DNA of 64,000 nucleotides from Alkalihalobacillus sp. LMS6 (GCF_024362765.1 NZ_CP093302.1:1332001-1396000), one strand, 5' to 3'; shown: positions 26,061 to 36,019, numbered from the stretch's first letter. Made by a program: numbers and translations. Notes: generated from the sequence alone by a model not told the origin.

Positions 26061-26804
26061 ATGCCTGATATGTTAGAAATTAAAGAGCTAACAGGTGGCT
26101 ATACACCGAAGAAACCTGTTTTACATAATGTTTCGTTTGGCGTGAAAAAACAAGAAATTGTAGGACTCATTGGATTGAATGGGGCAGGGAAAAGTACGAC
26201 GATTAAACATGTACTTGGTTTAATGGACCCGCAGTCTGGTGAAGTGAAAATTAATAATCTGAAGTTTTCTGATGATGCTGATCAATATCGAAAATCGTTT
26301 GCATACATACCTGAGACACCGTTGCTTTATGACGAGCTCACGTTATGGGAACATCTTGAATTAACGAGCGTTGCTTACGGAATTGAAAAAAAGGAATTTG
26401 AAAAACGTGCCGATACGTTGCTTAAAGAATTTAATATGATGAAAATGAAGAAATGGTATCCGAATCATTTCTCCAAAGGTATGAGGCAAAAGGTTATGAT
26501 TATGAGTGCGTTTTTGGCAGAGCCTGAATTATATGTTGTAGACGAACCGATCGTTGGACTCGATCCTGTAGGCATACAGTCATTTTTAAATTGGATTTCT
26601 GAAATGAAGAAGCAAGGTGCTGGTATTTTAATGTCAACACATATTCTTGCCACTGCAGAACGGTACTGTGATCGTTTTGTTATTTTACATCAAGGTCAAG
26701 TCGTGTTGACTGGAACCCTTGATGAGATGCGAAACGCGATTGGAAAGAATGATGCAACGTTAGATGACATTTACATCGAAATGACAAAGGACGACCAAGA
26801 ATGA
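26061..26804 (+). CDS. ecsA: ABC transporter ATPase EcsA
   Basis: A 247-residue ATPase (same length as in B. subtilis). Walker A GLNGAGKST, signature SKGMRQK and Walker B LYVVDEPIVGLDP are present. With EcsB it forms an ABC transporter needed in B. subtilis for protein secretion, competence and processing by intramembrane protease RasP. Loss mimics a secretion defect. The stop overlaps the ecsB start. Confidence 0.96.
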   Translation: MPDMLEIKELTGGYTPKKPVLHNVSFGVKKQEIVGLIGLNGAGKSTTIKHVLGLMDPQSGEVKINNLKFSDDADQYRKSFAYIPETPLLYDELTLWEHLELTSVAYGIEKKEFEKRADTLLKEFNMMKMKKWYPNHFSKGMRQKVMIMSAFLAEPELYVVDEPIVGLDPVGIQSFLNWISEMKKQGAGILMSTHILATAERYCDRFVILHQGQVVLTGTLDEMRNAIGKNDATLDDIYIEMTKDDQE

Positions 26805-28027
26805 GACAGGCCAATCAATTATGGGAATCAAGGCGTCATCAATATTGGTCAGAAGCGAGAGGGTATTTAAAATTAATTCTTAACAGCGGATTCGTCATTT
26901 CCGTCTATTTTCTTTTTATTTTTCTGACGGTCTATTACCAGCAGTTTGTCGAACAGATGCCAGCAGATTTTCCTCTAGTAACACTACTAACGGTATTGTT
27001 TACATGGCGACTAACAGCTGGTTCAATTCGAACCTTTGTTAAGCCAGCAGACATCGTTTTCTTACTTCCTTATGAATCAAAATTGGCGCCATATTTTAAA
27101 CAAGCGATTAAGTACTCCGCTTTATGGCAGTCTAGCTATATTTTGCTTTTATTTATGGCTGTTGGACCAATGTTTACAGAGCGAATTGGCACAGGCATCG
27201 TCTTTTGGTTGACGCTCATTTTCCTGCTTTTGATTAAAGTGTGGAATTTGCTATGCGTGTGGGAAGAGCAGAGGCTAGTCGCTAAAGGAGAACGATATTC
27301 AAACGTGCTTCTGCGTTTGCTTGTGAACGGAGTAGCCGCTTATTTACTGTTCTCTCAAGCGCCAATTTGGTTAACGTTCGCTGTGTTAATCCTTATGATT
27401 GTTCTGTATGCAAGTTATTGGAAAGGATTTGCGAAAAAGCACAGTTTAAAATGGGATCGATTAATTGAAGTTGAAAACCATATGGTCATGTTCTTTTACC
27501 GTATTGCCAATGCCTTTGCGGATGTGCCACAATTACGCAATAAAGTTCGAGAGCGTGCGTATTTACAGTGGGCTGTGGGAGCTTTAGGTGGAAAAAAGAA
27601 TGCCGTTTATCATTATCTTTATGCTCGTACATTTATTCGGGCGAATGATTATTTAGGAACGTATGTACGTCTGGCTGTTGTAGGCGGTCTATTTATTTAT
27701 TTCTTGCCACTCGGCTGGATGAAGCTGGCAATGGCATTGCTTTTTACGCATATTACAATGATGCAGCTATCGACATTATCCTTCCATCATTCGGCAAGTA
27801 TTTGGCTCGATTTATACCCTTTAAAGCCTGAAGAAAAGAGGCAGGCACTTACGTATCTAACCATGCGCCTGTTATTCTTGCTTTCGATCATCTATGGTGG
27901 AATCGCCCTAGTGACAAGCGATATTTTTTATGGAGTGATCGTGCTAATGGCGAGTGCACTGCTAGGCGTCTATGGGAGTCAAACCCTTGTCCATCGAAAA
28001 AAAGGAAAGTATCGCAGAGTCCGCTAA
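26801..28027 (+). CDS. ecsB: ABC transporter membrane subunit EcsB
   Basis: A 408-residue polytopic protein, the same length as B. subtilis EcsB. About eight to ten hydrophobic segments are visible, beginning LILNSGFVISVYFLFIFLTV. RTFVKPADIVFLLPYE is a typical EcsB segment. It starts at ATGA overlapping ecsA, and is followed by ecsC. Confidence 0.95.
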   Translation: MRQANQLWESRRHQYWSEARGYLKLILNSGFVISVYFLFIFLTVYYQQFVEQMPADFPLVTLLTVLFTWRLTAGSIRTFVKPADIVFLLPYESKLAPYFKQAIKYSALWQSSYILLLFMAVGPMFTERIGTGIVFWLTLIFLLLIKVWNLLCVWEEQRLVAKGERYSNVLLRLLVNGVAAYLLFSQAPIWLTFAVLILMIVLYASYWKGFAKKHSLKWDRLIEVENHMVMFFYRIANAFADVPQLRNKVRERAYLQWAVGALGGKKNAVYHYLYARTFIRANDYLGTYVRLAVVGGLFIYFLPLGWMKLAMALLFTHITMMQLSTLSFHHSASIWLDLYPLKPEEKRQALTYLTMRLLFLLSIIYGGIALVTSDIFYGVIVLMASALLGVYGSQTLVHRKKGKYRRVR

Positions 28028-28054
28028 TACAATGTAGCGAAGGGGGCTTTTGTG

Positions 28055-28786
28055 ATGAATGTAAACAGTGTCGAGGAAGAACTGATTATCTGGAAGCGAA
28101 AGCAACTTAAACCTGACTCATTTTTGAAGAAAAAAGTGAGTCACTGGCAAAGTACATGGAATACGAAAATGCCAAAAGTCTACCATCAAATCGCGACACA
28201 ATGCGTAAAAATAACGGCGGAAGCGATCATTTATGGCATTAATAAAAACAATCAATTGCTAAAAAAGAAAGTAGATTCTTATACATTAGAAGAAGCAGAC
28301 AAAAAAGCCTCTGACGTTTTTCGTTTTTATCGAAGAATGGCTTTGGCTGAAGGAATTGGCACAGGAGCGGGTGGTTTTATTGCTGGAGCAATGGACTTTC
28401 CGCTCTTGTTGTCGTTAAAGCTAAAAGCGCTATTCGATAGTGCCCATGCTTATGGATTTTCAACTAAGACAATTCATGATCGCATGTTTATTTTATTGTT
28501 ATTCCAATTCAATTATGGAGATCGGGAAGAACGATTAAAGGTGTTGGCGCAAATAGAAGCCTATGTTCAAGGTGAAGATATTCAACAAACGGACTGGGAG
28601 AAGTTTCAACTTCAATACCGAGATACAATCGATTTACCTAAAACACTACAGCTTTTTCCTGTTGTTGGCGCTTTTTTTGGAGGAACGGCAAATTATTATT
28701 TGCTTACAAAACTTGAGGAAAATACGATTCAGATTTGCCGACTTCGATGGTTAACGGAATATAAAAAGGCCCTAACGCTTGGATAA
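28055..28786 (+). CDS. ecsC: EcsC family protein
   Basis: A 243-residue protein with the EcsC signature: GIGTGAGGFIAGAMDFPLL (Gly-rich hydrophobic, about 105-123) and LFPVVGAFFGGTANYYL near the C-terminus. ATG 28055 has AAGGGGGC upstream. It is third in the ecsABC operon. EcsC is not required for transport in B. subtilis; its role is unclear. Confidence 0.92.
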   Translation: MNVNSVEEELIIWKRKQLKPDSFLKKKVSHWQSTWNTKMPKVYHQIATQCVKITAEAIIYGINKNNQLLKKKVDSYTLEEADKKASDVFRFYRRMALAEGIGTGAGGFIAGAMDFPLLLSLKLKALFDSAHAYGFSTKTIHDRMFILLLFQFNYGDREERLKVLAQIEAYVQGEDIQQTDWEKFQLQYRDTIDLPKTLQLFPVVGAFFGGTANYYLLTKLEENTIQICRLRWLTEYKKALTLG

Positions 28787-28790
28787 AAAA

Positions 28791-28848
28791 AGCTTAACGA
28801 CGTAAAGTCGATAAGCTGGGGCGTGTACATAAAATGTGCACGCTCTTT
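28791..28848. terminator. Double hairpin terminator between ecsC and ccdA
   Basis: The first stem AGCTTA..TAAGCT is at 28791-28817. The second, GCGTGTACAT / ATGTGCACGC at 28821-28843, is followed by a T-run. Genes on both sides are convergent. Confidence 0.82.
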
Positions 28849-28849
28849 T

Positions 28850-29566
28850 TTATTGCATCCAGTTTGGCGTGTATTGCGCCATCATTGCGGCTAAAGTTGA
28901 GAAAAACCCAGTAAATAGTAGAATACCGAGAATAATCATGACAACGCCGCTTGTTTTCTGGATAATCGGTAAATAGCGATTGATTCGTTTGATTTTATGT
29001 AGCGAACGCGCCCATAGTAGCCCAATGAGTAAAAAGGGAATCCCTAACCCGATTGAATAAACGAGTAGTAAAAAAACGCCGTTCCAAATGGTTGCCGAGG
29101 TACTAGCCAACGTTAAAATGGCTGCCAAAACAAGGCCAATACATGGAGTCCAGCCAGCTGCAAATAAAAAACCAAATAAAAGAGATTTAGAGAAACTCGC
29201 CGCAGAATTTTGTGAAGGTTCCATACGTTTGTCTGTGAACAATGCGCGTATAGATATCAATCCCGTCATCTGTAGTCCGAACAAAATAATGACGATTCCA
29301 CCTAGACGTTCTAATAATAATTGGTTGCTAATAAAGAGTTGTCCAAGCATCGTACTAGCTAAGCCAAAGAGCATAAACACAAGGGTAAAGCCAGCAATAA
29401 AGCCAAAACTTCTTGATAAAATTACTCTTCTCGGCGCAGCAATTGCTCCGTTTGTAACAGTCGTGCCTGTTAATTGTGACAAGTAAGCAGGCATTAATGG
29501 AAAGATACAAGGTGAAAAGAAAGAAACTAAGCCTGCGAAGAAAGCAATGCTTAACGTAACTTCCAT
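28850..29566 (-). CDS. ccdA: Cytochrome c biogenesis thiol-disulfide transporter CcdA
   Basis: A 238-residue membrane protein with six hydrophobic segments. The two catalytic cysteines lie in FSPCIFPLMPAYL (about 18-30) and GWTPCIGLVLA (about 140). It carries electrons from thioredoxin across the membrane to extracytoplasmic thiol proteins such as ResA and StoA. No ccdB or ccdC is adjacent. Confidence 0.92.
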   Translation of the reverse strand: MEVTLSIAFFAGLVSFFSPCIFPLMPAYLSQLTGTTVTNGAIAAPRRVILSRSFGFIAGFTLVFMLFGLASTMLGQLFISNQLLLERLGGIVIILFGLQMTGLISIRALFTDKRMEPSQNSAASFSKSLLFGFLFAAGWTPCIGLVLAAILTLASTSATIWNGVFLLLVYSIGLGIPFLLIGLLWARSLHKIKRINRYLPIIQKTSGVVMIILGILLFTGFFSTLAAMMAQYTPNWMQ

Positions 29567-29828
29567 TTAAATCAGCCCCTTAAAACAAAGATAAAATGTT
29601 ATGTACTAGTCTATGACCTTTCTAAGTGTAACATGTTTAAACAAATGAAAGCGAATGCGATTGTATGGCTTTTTTGAACATTACGTGAGAATTGTCAAAG
29701 AACGCCTAAATACCTTGTAAATTAAGCGGAAATCCCTGCGAATCCTGTCTTTTTTTTGTATGATAAGTAAGATAGACTTGTAGTGAGTCTGTTTTTTTGT
29801 TCAGAAGACCTATAGGGGGGTCGAGCAT

Positions 29829-32000
29829 GTGTTAAAAAAATGGAGTATTGTTGTCAGTGCTGTTATTGGAATGATGGCACTATCATTTATAATTTTTGTT
29901 GGCTTTATGCTAGCAGGCTCTTTTCAGCTAGATGAAGAAAAGTTAATGATGAATCGCTCCAGTGTTCTTGTTGATACAAATGGAGATGTGATTACAAATT
30001 TATATATGGAAAATCGTGAATTCGTTACGATTGACCAGATACCTGAGCATGTTCAGCACGGGTTTGTTGCGATGGAAGATTCACGGTTTTACGAGCATCA
30101 AGGAATTGATTTTAGAGCAATTGGACGAGCGTTATACCGAGATATTTTGGCAGGCGCAAAAGTCGAGGGTGGAAGTACGATCACTCAGCAGCTGGCAAAA
30201 AATTTATTTCTGTCAAATGAGAAGGCTTGGTTAAGAAAAACGAATGAAGTTTTAATTGCAATGAATTTGGAACGTCAATATAGTAAAGAAGAAATTCTAG
30301 AAATGTACTTAAATCAAATTTATTTTGGGCATGGTGCATACGGGATCGAGGCAGCATCGAATCTTTATTTTAATAAACCAGCTTCTGAATTAACCGTAAA
30401 TGAAGGTGCTTCTTTAGTAGCAGTCGTCAACGCGCCAAGTACGTTTTCTCTTTTTAATGAGCCGGACCGTAACAAAGAACGTCGTGATTTAGTGTTAACA
30501 GTAATGGCGCAGCAATCATATCTATCAAGTGAAGAGGCGGAGACATATCAGGAAGTGCCGATTGAAACGGATCGTCAAGACCATGAGCTAGATGAAGCGC
30601 TATTTACGTATATTGATATGGTGATGGACGAGGCGAGTGAACGCTACAATATTAGCAATAATGAGCTACTAACAGGTGGCTATCGAATTGTTAGTCCGAT
30701 TAATCTTGAGTTCCAGCATCAAACGTACGACGCCTTACATGATGAACAATACTATCCAGAAGGAAGTTCAGATGCACAAGGCGCGATGATGTTTATGGAT
30801 GTCAATACGGGTGGCGTTTTAGCGGCTCAAGGAGGAAAAGATTATGTGCGGAAGGGATTAAACCGTCTGCATGTTAATCGGTCTCCAGCCTCTACATTTA
30901 AGCCATTAGCTGTTTATGCACCTGCTTTAGAAAGTGGTGTGTATCATCCGTATTCAATGTTAAAAGATGAACTGCTTCTTTATGAAGACGAAACGGAAAA
31001 TGGCTACACATCGAGGAATGTTACAGGAGAATACAAGGGGGAATTAACATTGTATGATTCCCTTGTAGAGTCTGCAAATGCCCCTGCTGTTTGGTTATTA
31101 AATGAAATGGGCGTTAGCGATTCTGTAAATCAACTGCGGAAATTTGGCTTACAAGTGCCAGATCGACAGCTGTCGCTTGCTCTTGGTGGGTTATATGAAG
31201 GGGTTTCTCCTTATGAAATGACTCGTTCGTATCGCCCATTTGCACATGAAGGGCAGTTAATTGAGCCTCATGTGATTAAGGATCTATACGATCGAAACGG
31301 AAAACGTGTTGGCGGGGCAAATCAAGTGGAGACGGAAGTGATTTCCGAACAAACGGCTTGGTCGATGACGCGGATGCTGGAACAAGTAATGAACGAAGGT
31401 ACAGGAGCAACAGGTGCGCAAATGACTTCGCCTATAGCTGGTAAAACTGGTACTCAAGGCTATCCGAATGTAGAAGGCGCTGTTCAGGATGCGTGGTTTG
31501 TTGGCTATACGCCTGAAGTGGTTGGTTCGGTTTGGATGGGGTATGATACAACAACGGACGAGCAGTATTTTACTGGTGGAAGTCAACATCCGACCCGTTT
31601 ATTTCAAGCGATGGTGAATGAATTACCAGCTTCAAGCCAGGCAACGGCTTTTGCCAAGCCAGAAGGGGTAAAAGATTTAGAGCCACCCATAGCTATGGAA
31701 GAGATTAATGGCTTTGAAGCTAGCTATTCGCTTGGAGGGGATGGACTCTTAAGCGTTCAATTATCATGGGATGATTTTCAAGATGATCGAATGGAATATC
31801 ACGTCTATGAAATCCATGGTGATGAACGAAGCAAAGTAGCCTCCAATTTAAAGGAACCAATTTACACCGAGGGGCGCTACAACCCGTTTAATATTCCAAG
31901 CTATCAAGTTGTTGCGTACGACCCGATTACAGAGGTAGAAGGGTCGGAATCGGCTATTCAAAAACCAAGCTTCGAATTTTCTTTATCCTTAAGTCAATAA
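29829..32000 (+). CDS. pbpF: Class A penicillin-binding protein PbpF (PBP2C-type)
   Basis: A 723-residue bifunctional peptidoglycan synthase. A TM anchor at about 7-30 is followed by a GT51 transglycosylase domain with the catalytic Glu in MEDSRFYEHQGID and GGSTITQQLAKN. The transpeptidase domain has SXXK in SPASTFKPL, SXN in VESANAP and KTG in AGKTGTQGY. The GTG start follows AGGGGGGT. It lies upstream of hemEHY as in B. subtilis. A C-terminal extension of about 100 residues is Fn3-like in sequence. Confidence 0.94.
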   Translation: MLKKWSIVVSAVIGMMALSFIIFVGFMLAGSFQLDEEKLMMNRSSVLVDTNGDVITNLYMENREFVTIDQIPEHVQHGFVAMEDSRFYEHQGIDFRAIGRALYRDILAGAKVEGGSTITQQLAKNLFLSNEKAWLRKTNEVLIAMNLERQYSKEEILEMYLNQIYFGHGAYGIEAASNLYFNKPASELTVNEGASLVAVVNAPSTFSLFNEPDRNKERRDLVLTVMAQQSYLSSEEAETYQEVPIETDRQDHELDEALFTYIDMVMDEASERYNISNNELLTGGYRIVSPINLEFQHQTYDALHDEQYYPEGSSDAQGAMMFMDVNTGGVLAAQGGKDYVRKGLNRLHVNRSPASTFKPLAVYAPALESGVYHPYSMLKDELLLYEDETENGYTSRNVTGEYKGELTLYDSLVESANAPAVWLLNEMGVSDSVNQLRKFGLQVPDRQLSLALGGLYEGVSPYEMTRSYRPFAHEGQLIEPHVIKDLYDRNGKRVGGANQVETEVISEQTAWSMTRMLEQVMNEGTGATGAQMTSPIAGKTGTQGYPNVEGAVQDAWFVGYTPEVVGSVWMGYDTTTDEQYFTGGSQHPTRLFQAMVNELPASSQATAFAKPEGVKDLEPPIAMEEINGFEASYSLGGDGLLSVQLSWDDFQDDRMEYHVYEIHGDERSKVASNLKEPIYTEGRYNPFNIPSYQVVAYDPITEVEGSESAIQKPSFEFSLSLSQ

Positions 32001-32004
32001 AAGG

Positions 32005-32057
32005 GGACTGTTCCAAAGGTTGTTGATATCGCCTTTTTGGAACGAGTCTCTTTTTTT
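32005..32057 (+). terminator. Terminator after pbpF
   Basis: GTTCCAAA / TTTGGAAC plus further outer pairs with GTCTC, followed by seven Ts. Confidence 0.8.
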
Positions 32058-32190
32058 ATCGTATTATTAAAGTTTACCAATATGGGCATACTACATATTA
32101 TAGCTAACATGACGAAACCGTCTAAATCATTCGAATCCACGATGTCAATTAATCAAATGCCATTAAAATCTCAAAATTATACATCTTATT

Positions 32191-32219
32191 TTGACAAAAT
32201 CCATCAAAATCATGACAAT
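32191..32219 (+). promoter_or_regulatory. Candidate hemEHY promoter
   Basis: A perfect TTGACA is followed after 17 bases by GACAAT (4 of 6 to consensus), about 150 bases before hemE. Between 32058 and 32190 nothing else is recognisable. Confidence 0.4.
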
Positions 32220-32276
32220 TGATTTGAGTGTGTATACAAGTCTTTAGAAGGTTATTATAGTTAAGGAGATAAAAGA

Positions 32277-32324
32277 TTGAACGAAGTAAGCAGAAACGAT
32301 GATTTTCTGTTTTTTTTCAAGTAA
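32277..32324 (+). other. Possible hemE leader peptide frame (15 codons)
   Basis: TTG 32277 is preceded by AAGGAG with an eight-base spacer. The frame reads MNEVSRNDDFLFFFK then TAA. A terminator-like hairpin with eight Ts lies inside the frame, so translation of the leader could decide readthrough into hemE. Confidence 0.4.
32291..32317 (+). terminator. Terminator-like hairpin in the hemE leader
   Basis: CAGAAA / TTTCTG with a seven-base loop is followed by eight Ts, and A-T pairs can extend the stem. It stands between the promoter candidate and hemE, so it would act as an attenuator rather than a final terminator. Confidence 0.5.
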
Positions 32325-32368
32325 GATAGACATTGTGAGATTTGTTCGTTTTAGAGAGGTGGATTACA

Positions 32369-33415
32369 TTGAGTATGGCGTTTAATGACACATTTTTGAA
32401 AGCATGTAGAGGGGAAGCCCACGATCATGTACCTGTTTGGTATATGAGACAAGCAGGACGTTCGCAGCCTGAATACAGAAAAATTAAAGAAACGCATGGT
32501 TTGTTTGAGATTACACATGATCCAGAACTTTGTGCTTATGTGACAAAGCTACCTGTTGATCAATATAACAATGATGCAGCCATTCTTTATAAAGACATTA
32601 TGACACCGCTACCTTTTATCGGGGTAGATGTAGAGATTAAGTCTGGCGTAGGTCCGGTGATTTATAACCCTATTACATCAGAAAAAGACGTGGAGCAGCT
32701 AGGGGAATTAAACCCTGATAAAGATGTCGCTCACGTACTAGAAACCATTAAAATTTTGCGAACACAACTGAGCGTTCCTTTGATAAGTTTTGCAGGTGCT
32801 CCTTTTACCTTGGCGAGCTATATGATTGAAGGGGGACCTTCCAAAAACTATCATAAAACAAAAGCGTTCATGCATTCTGATCCAAAAGCATGGCATCTTT
32901 TAATGGACAAACTTGGTTCTATGACGATCGCCTATGTGAAAGCCCAAGTAGCAGCTGGTTCACAAGCCATTCAGTTATTTGATTCTTGGGTCGGCGCTTT
33001 AAGTGTGAGTGATTATAATCGGTTTATTAAACCAGTCATGGATCGAATTTTGACGGAAGTGAAAATGGATGGCATTCCACTTATTTTACACGGTGTAGGG
33101 ACGCCGCATTTAATGAAAACGTGGAAAGATATGCCTGCTGATGTTATTGGTTTAGACTGGCGAACAACGATTGATGAAGCAAGAGAGCTAGGGATAAACA
33201 AAACGGTTCAAGGAAATTTAGACCCGTCTATTTTACTTGCGCCTTGGCATGTCATTGAACAAGAAACAAAAGCAATATTAGATCAAGGCTTAAAAAGCAA
33301 TCATTTTATTTTTAATTTAGGTCAAGGTGTATTTCCGGAAGTTTCTCCAGATACGTTACGACGGTTGACTGCATTTATTCATGAATACTCAGCAGAATTC
33401 AAGCAAAAGGGGTAG
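32369..33415 (+). CDS. hemE: Uroporphyrinogen decarboxylase
   Basis: A 348-residue enzyme that removes four carboxyl groups from uroporphyrinogen III to give coproporphyrinogen III. The signature [14 protein letters not shown], the active-site [11 protein letters not shown] and GFVQGNLDP-like [12 protein letters not shown] are present. TTG 32369 is seven bases from AGAGGTGG and is preferred over the ATG at 32375. First gene of the hemEHY operon. Confidence 0.96.
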   Translation: MSMAFNDTFLKACRGEAHDHVPVWYMRQAGRSQPEYRKIKETHGLFEITHDPELCAYVTKLPVDQYNNDAAILYKDIMTPLPFIGVDVEIKSGVGPVIYNPITSEKDVEQLGELNPDKDVAHVLETIKILRTQLSVPLISFAGAPFTLASYMIEGGPSKNYHKTKAFMHSDPKAWHLLMDKLGSMTIAYVKAQVAAGSQAIQLFDSWVGALSVSDYNRFIKPVMDRILTEVKMDGIPLILHGVGTPHLMKTWKDMPADVIGLDWRTTIDEARELGINKTVQGNLDPSILLAPWHVIEQETKAILDQGLKSNHFIFNLGQGVFPEVSPDTLRRLTAFIHEYSAEFKQKG

Positions 33416-33420
33416 TAAGA

Positions 33421-34362
33421 ATGAAGAAGAAAATTGGCTTACTTGTGATGGCTTACGGTACGCCTCGTAAAAAAGAGGAGATTGAGCCTTATTATACGCA
33501 TATACGCCACGGGCGCCCGCCTTCTGAGGAAGCGTTACAAGATTTAACCGATCGCTATGAAGCAATTGGTGGGATTAGTCCACTTGCGCATATTACGGAG
33601 CAACAAGCAAATGGCTTAGCGGACACACTTAACAAGCGCTATGATCAATTTGAATTTATTCCTTATTTAGGATTAAAGCATATCGCACCATTTATTGAGG
33701 ATGCTGTGCAGCAAATGCATCAAGATGGAATTGAAGAAGCGGTTTCTATTGTACTCGCTCCTCATTTTTCTACATTTAGCGTGAAGTCCTATAATGGCCG
33801 GGCACAAAAGGAAGCAGAAACGTTAGGCGGACTGACGATTAAATCGGTTGAAAGCTGGTACACAGAACCTAAATTTTTAGCCTATTGGACGGAAAAAATT
33901 CAAGAAGAAATGAAGAAGGTTCAATCAAAAGAGGATCTCTGTGTCATTTTCTCTGCACATAGTTTACCGGAAAAAATCATTGCAGCAGGAGACCCGTATC
34001 CACAGCAGCTTGAAGAAACGGCAACACTGCTAGCAGAAGCTGCAAACATTCCTCATTACGAAATCGGTTGGCAGAGTGAAGGGAATACGCCTGATCCATG
34101 GTTAGGTCCAGATGTGCAAGACTTGACGCGCCATTTGCATGCTGAGCATGGATACAAAGCATTTATGTATTGTCCTGTAGGGTTTGTAGCTGAGCATTTA
34201 GAAGTACTCTATGATAATGATTATGAATGTAAAGTTGTCACAGATGAACTCGGTGCTACGTATCTTAGACCACCAATGCCAAATGATCATCCACAGTTTT
34301 TAGACGCAATGGCAGATGCGATTGAAAAACAATTTGTTACGGCGGATCAATATGAGTCGTGA
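33421..34362 (+). CDS. hemH: Coproporphyrin III ferrochelatase (HemH/CpfC)
   Basis: A 313-residue monomeric ferrochelatase without a membrane anchor. The metal-centre His lies in [11 protein letters not shown] (about 183) and the Glu in [14 protein letters not shown]. In Firmicutes the enzyme inserts iron into coproporphyrin III. It follows hemE by 5 bases and overlaps hemY by 11. Confidence 0.96.
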   Translation: MKKKIGLLVMAYGTPRKKEEIEPYYTHIRHGRPPSEEALQDLTDRYEAIGGISPLAHITEQQANGLADTLNKRYDQFEFIPYLGLKHIAPFIEDAVQQMHQDGIEEAVSIVLAPHFSTFSVKSYNGRAQKEAETLGGLTIKSVESWYTEPKFLAYWTEKIQEEMKKVQSKEDLCVIFSAHSLPEKIIAAGDPYPQQLEETATLLAEAANIPHYEIGWQSEGNTPDPWLGPDVQDLTRHLHAEHGYKAFMYCPVGFVAEHLEVLYDNDYECKVVTDELGATYLRPPMPNDHPQFLDAMADAIEKQFVTADQYES

Positions 34363-35734
34363 TGTAGCCATCATCGGAGCTGGCGCAACAGGTTTATCCG
34401 CAGCGCTATGGTTGGAAGACCATACTTCTCTTACGTATGACATCTTTGAACAAAAGCAGGCGGCTGGTGGAAAAGTCGTAACCTCGATTAAAGATGGATT
34501 TATTATGGAAGGTGGCGCTGATTCTTATTTGGAACGAAAAACGGCGATGACGGAGCTCATTGAACGAGTTGGTTTACAAGACGAATTGATTCGCAATGAA
34601 GTCGGACAAGCGTTCATTTTAAAAAATGGTACGTTATATCCTAATCCGAAAAGAACCGTTTTAGGTATACCAACAGATATTGAAGAGTTTATGAAAACGG
34701 ATCTGCTTTCACCTGAGGGAAAGGAAGAAGTTCTGAAAGAATATGAAAAACCGCAAGCGCCAAGAACAAATGGAGACATTTCACTAGGGGATTTTTTCGA
34801 ATTTCGATTAGGAAAAGAAATGGTACGTTCCCTGATCGAGCCTCTATTAGGCGGAATATACGGTGGGAACATCTATCAACTTAGCATGAAGGCGACATTT
34901 CCACATTTTCTTAAAATGGAAGAAGAAGAGGGTAGTTTGTTGCGCGCGTTAGCGCAGAAACAACAGCCAAATACGGATACAAAGAAACAGGGAATGTTTT
35001 TAACCGTTAAAACAGGTCTTCAATCGGTGTTTGAAGCGGCTGTAAAAGAATTACGCGAAGACAGCGTTCATTTTCAAAAAGAAGTTGAAGAACTCGTTAA
35101 ACTAGAAAATGGTAGCCATATGATTCAACTAGCGGATGGTGAGCAAAAAGGTCCGTATGCAGCTGTTTTGGTTACGGTTCCTCCCAAAAAAGCGACCTCT
35201 TTTATACGCGATACAAATTTACGTCAACACCTTGAAGGTTTAAACGCGACAAGTTGTGCAACGGTTGCACTAACATTTCCTGAGGAAGCAATTGATAACC
35301 CTTATGAAGGAACAGGCTTTGTTGTTGCCAGAGATGGGGAAGAGTCTATTACAGCTTGTACATGGACGGATGTTAAGTGGCCTCATACAGGAAAGCAAGG
35401 AAAAACTTTAATGAGAGCATATGTCGGAAAGCCTGACCAACCAGAGATTGTTCAAGAGAATGACGAAACCATACTACGAACGGTTATTGCTGATTTAAAA
35501 ACAATTATGAATGTGAAGGCTGATCCAGAGATTGTCAACATTACTCGTTGGAATGAAGCAATGCCGCAATATAAGCTTGGTCACGTTGAACGTGTTGCAA
35601 AGTTGCGACAGTATGTTGCAGAAACGATGCAAGGTTTGTATTTGGCGGGTGCGGCATTTGATGGTGTAGGTGTTCCTGATTGTGTCAGACAAGGAAATGA
35701 AGTTGCCAAGAAAATAGCTGAAACCGTAAAGTGA
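34352..35734 (+). CDS. hemY: Coproporphyrinogen III oxidase (HemY/CgoX)
   Basis: A 460-residue FAD oxidase. The N-terminal Rossmann dinucleotide motif reads [17 protein letters not shown], and the C-terminal FAD contact [20 protein letters not shown] is clear. It makes coproporphyrin III for HemH. ATG 34352 is inside the hemH end. The stop codon lies in a terminator stem. This is the last gene before the synteny break. Confidence 0.95.
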   Translation: MSRDVAIIGAGATGLSAALWLEDHTSLTYDIFEQKQAAGGKVVTSIKDGFIMEGGADSYLERKTAMTELIERVGLQDELIRNEVGQAFILKNGTLYPNPKRTVLGIPTDIEEFMKTDLLSPEGKEEVLKEYEKPQAPRTNGDISLGDFFEFRLGKEMVRSLIEPLLGGIYGGNIYQLSMKATFPHFLKMEEEEGSLLRALAQKQQPNTDTKKQGMFLTVKTGLQSVFEAAVKELREDSVHFQKEVEELVKLENGSHMIQLADGEQKGPYAAVLVTVPPKKATSFIRDTNLRQHLEGLNATSCATVALTFPEEAIDNPYEGTGFVVARDGEESITACTWTDVKWPHTGKQGKTLMRAYVGKPDQPEIVQENDETILRTVIADLKTIMNVKADPEIVNITRWNEAMPQYKLGHVERVAKLRQYVAETMQGLYLAGAAFDGVGVPDCVRQGNEVAKKIAETVK

Positions 35735-35758
35735 CGTGAGCTTCTCACGTCACTTTTT
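35731..35758 (+). terminator. Terminator of hemEHY
   Basis: GTGACGTGAG / CTCACGTCAC with a three-base loop and six Ts. The hemY stop codon lies inside the left arm. Confidence 0.93.
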
Positions 35759-35825
35759 TCGGTCGATAAATGAAAGGTCGAAAGAAATGATATCGTTATA
35801 AAATGGAACGACCTTATGAAAACAA

Positions 35826-35963
35826 TTAATGCATATAATAAGAGGAACGAATTTCTTCGAGACGCTCGATCGCCTTATTGTTATAGACGATGGTTTCAAG
35901 CTCTTTCTTTGAATACGTTCGTTTTTTAATTTGAATGGAAAAGAACAAAATGGAAAAAGTCAT
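35826..35963 (-). CDS. YrzI-like small protein (45 aa)
   Basis: A 45-residue frame beginning MTFSILFFSIQIKKRTYSKK. A short hydrophobic/beta-like head, then IKKR and a charged helix, matches the pattern of the Bacillus YrzI tandem small proteins (MT.NLLFF.V.I.KR). The SD AAAGGAGGT is perfect, 10 bases before the ATG, but is paired in a 9-bp stem with the sequence just upstream. Last of three minus-strand tiny frames from one promoter. Function unknown. Confidence 0.7.
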   Translation of the reverse strand: MTFSILFFSIQIKKRTYSKKELETIVYNNKAIERLEEIRSSYYMH

Positions 35964-35973
35964 ACGTTTATTT

Positions 35974-36019
35974 ACCTCCTTTCAAAGGAGGTGCTGCTTT
36001 AGGTAAAGCCTGGCACCTC
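35974..36019 (-). promoter_or_regulatory. Two mutually exclusive hairpins controlling the YrzI-like SD
   Basis: On the transcript (minus strand), GAGGTGC (36019-36013, inside the 23-codon frame) can pair with GCACCTC (35994-35988), with an inner GCTTT-ACCT-AAAGC stem. Alternatively ACCTCCTTT (35992-35984) pairs with the SD AAAGGAGGT (35982-35974). The two structures share 35988-35992, so only one can form: the first frees the SD, the second hides it. The layout resembles translational attenuators. Confidence 0.6.

Noticed and set aside
29772-29800. Small AGACT/AGTCT hairpin with Ts before pbpF as an attenuator
   Set aside because: The stem is only five or six pairs and no leader frame accompanies it; too weak to call.
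32037-32222. 61-codon frame between pbpF and hemE
   Set aside because: It begins in the pbpF terminator, has no SD, and covers the likely hem promoter.
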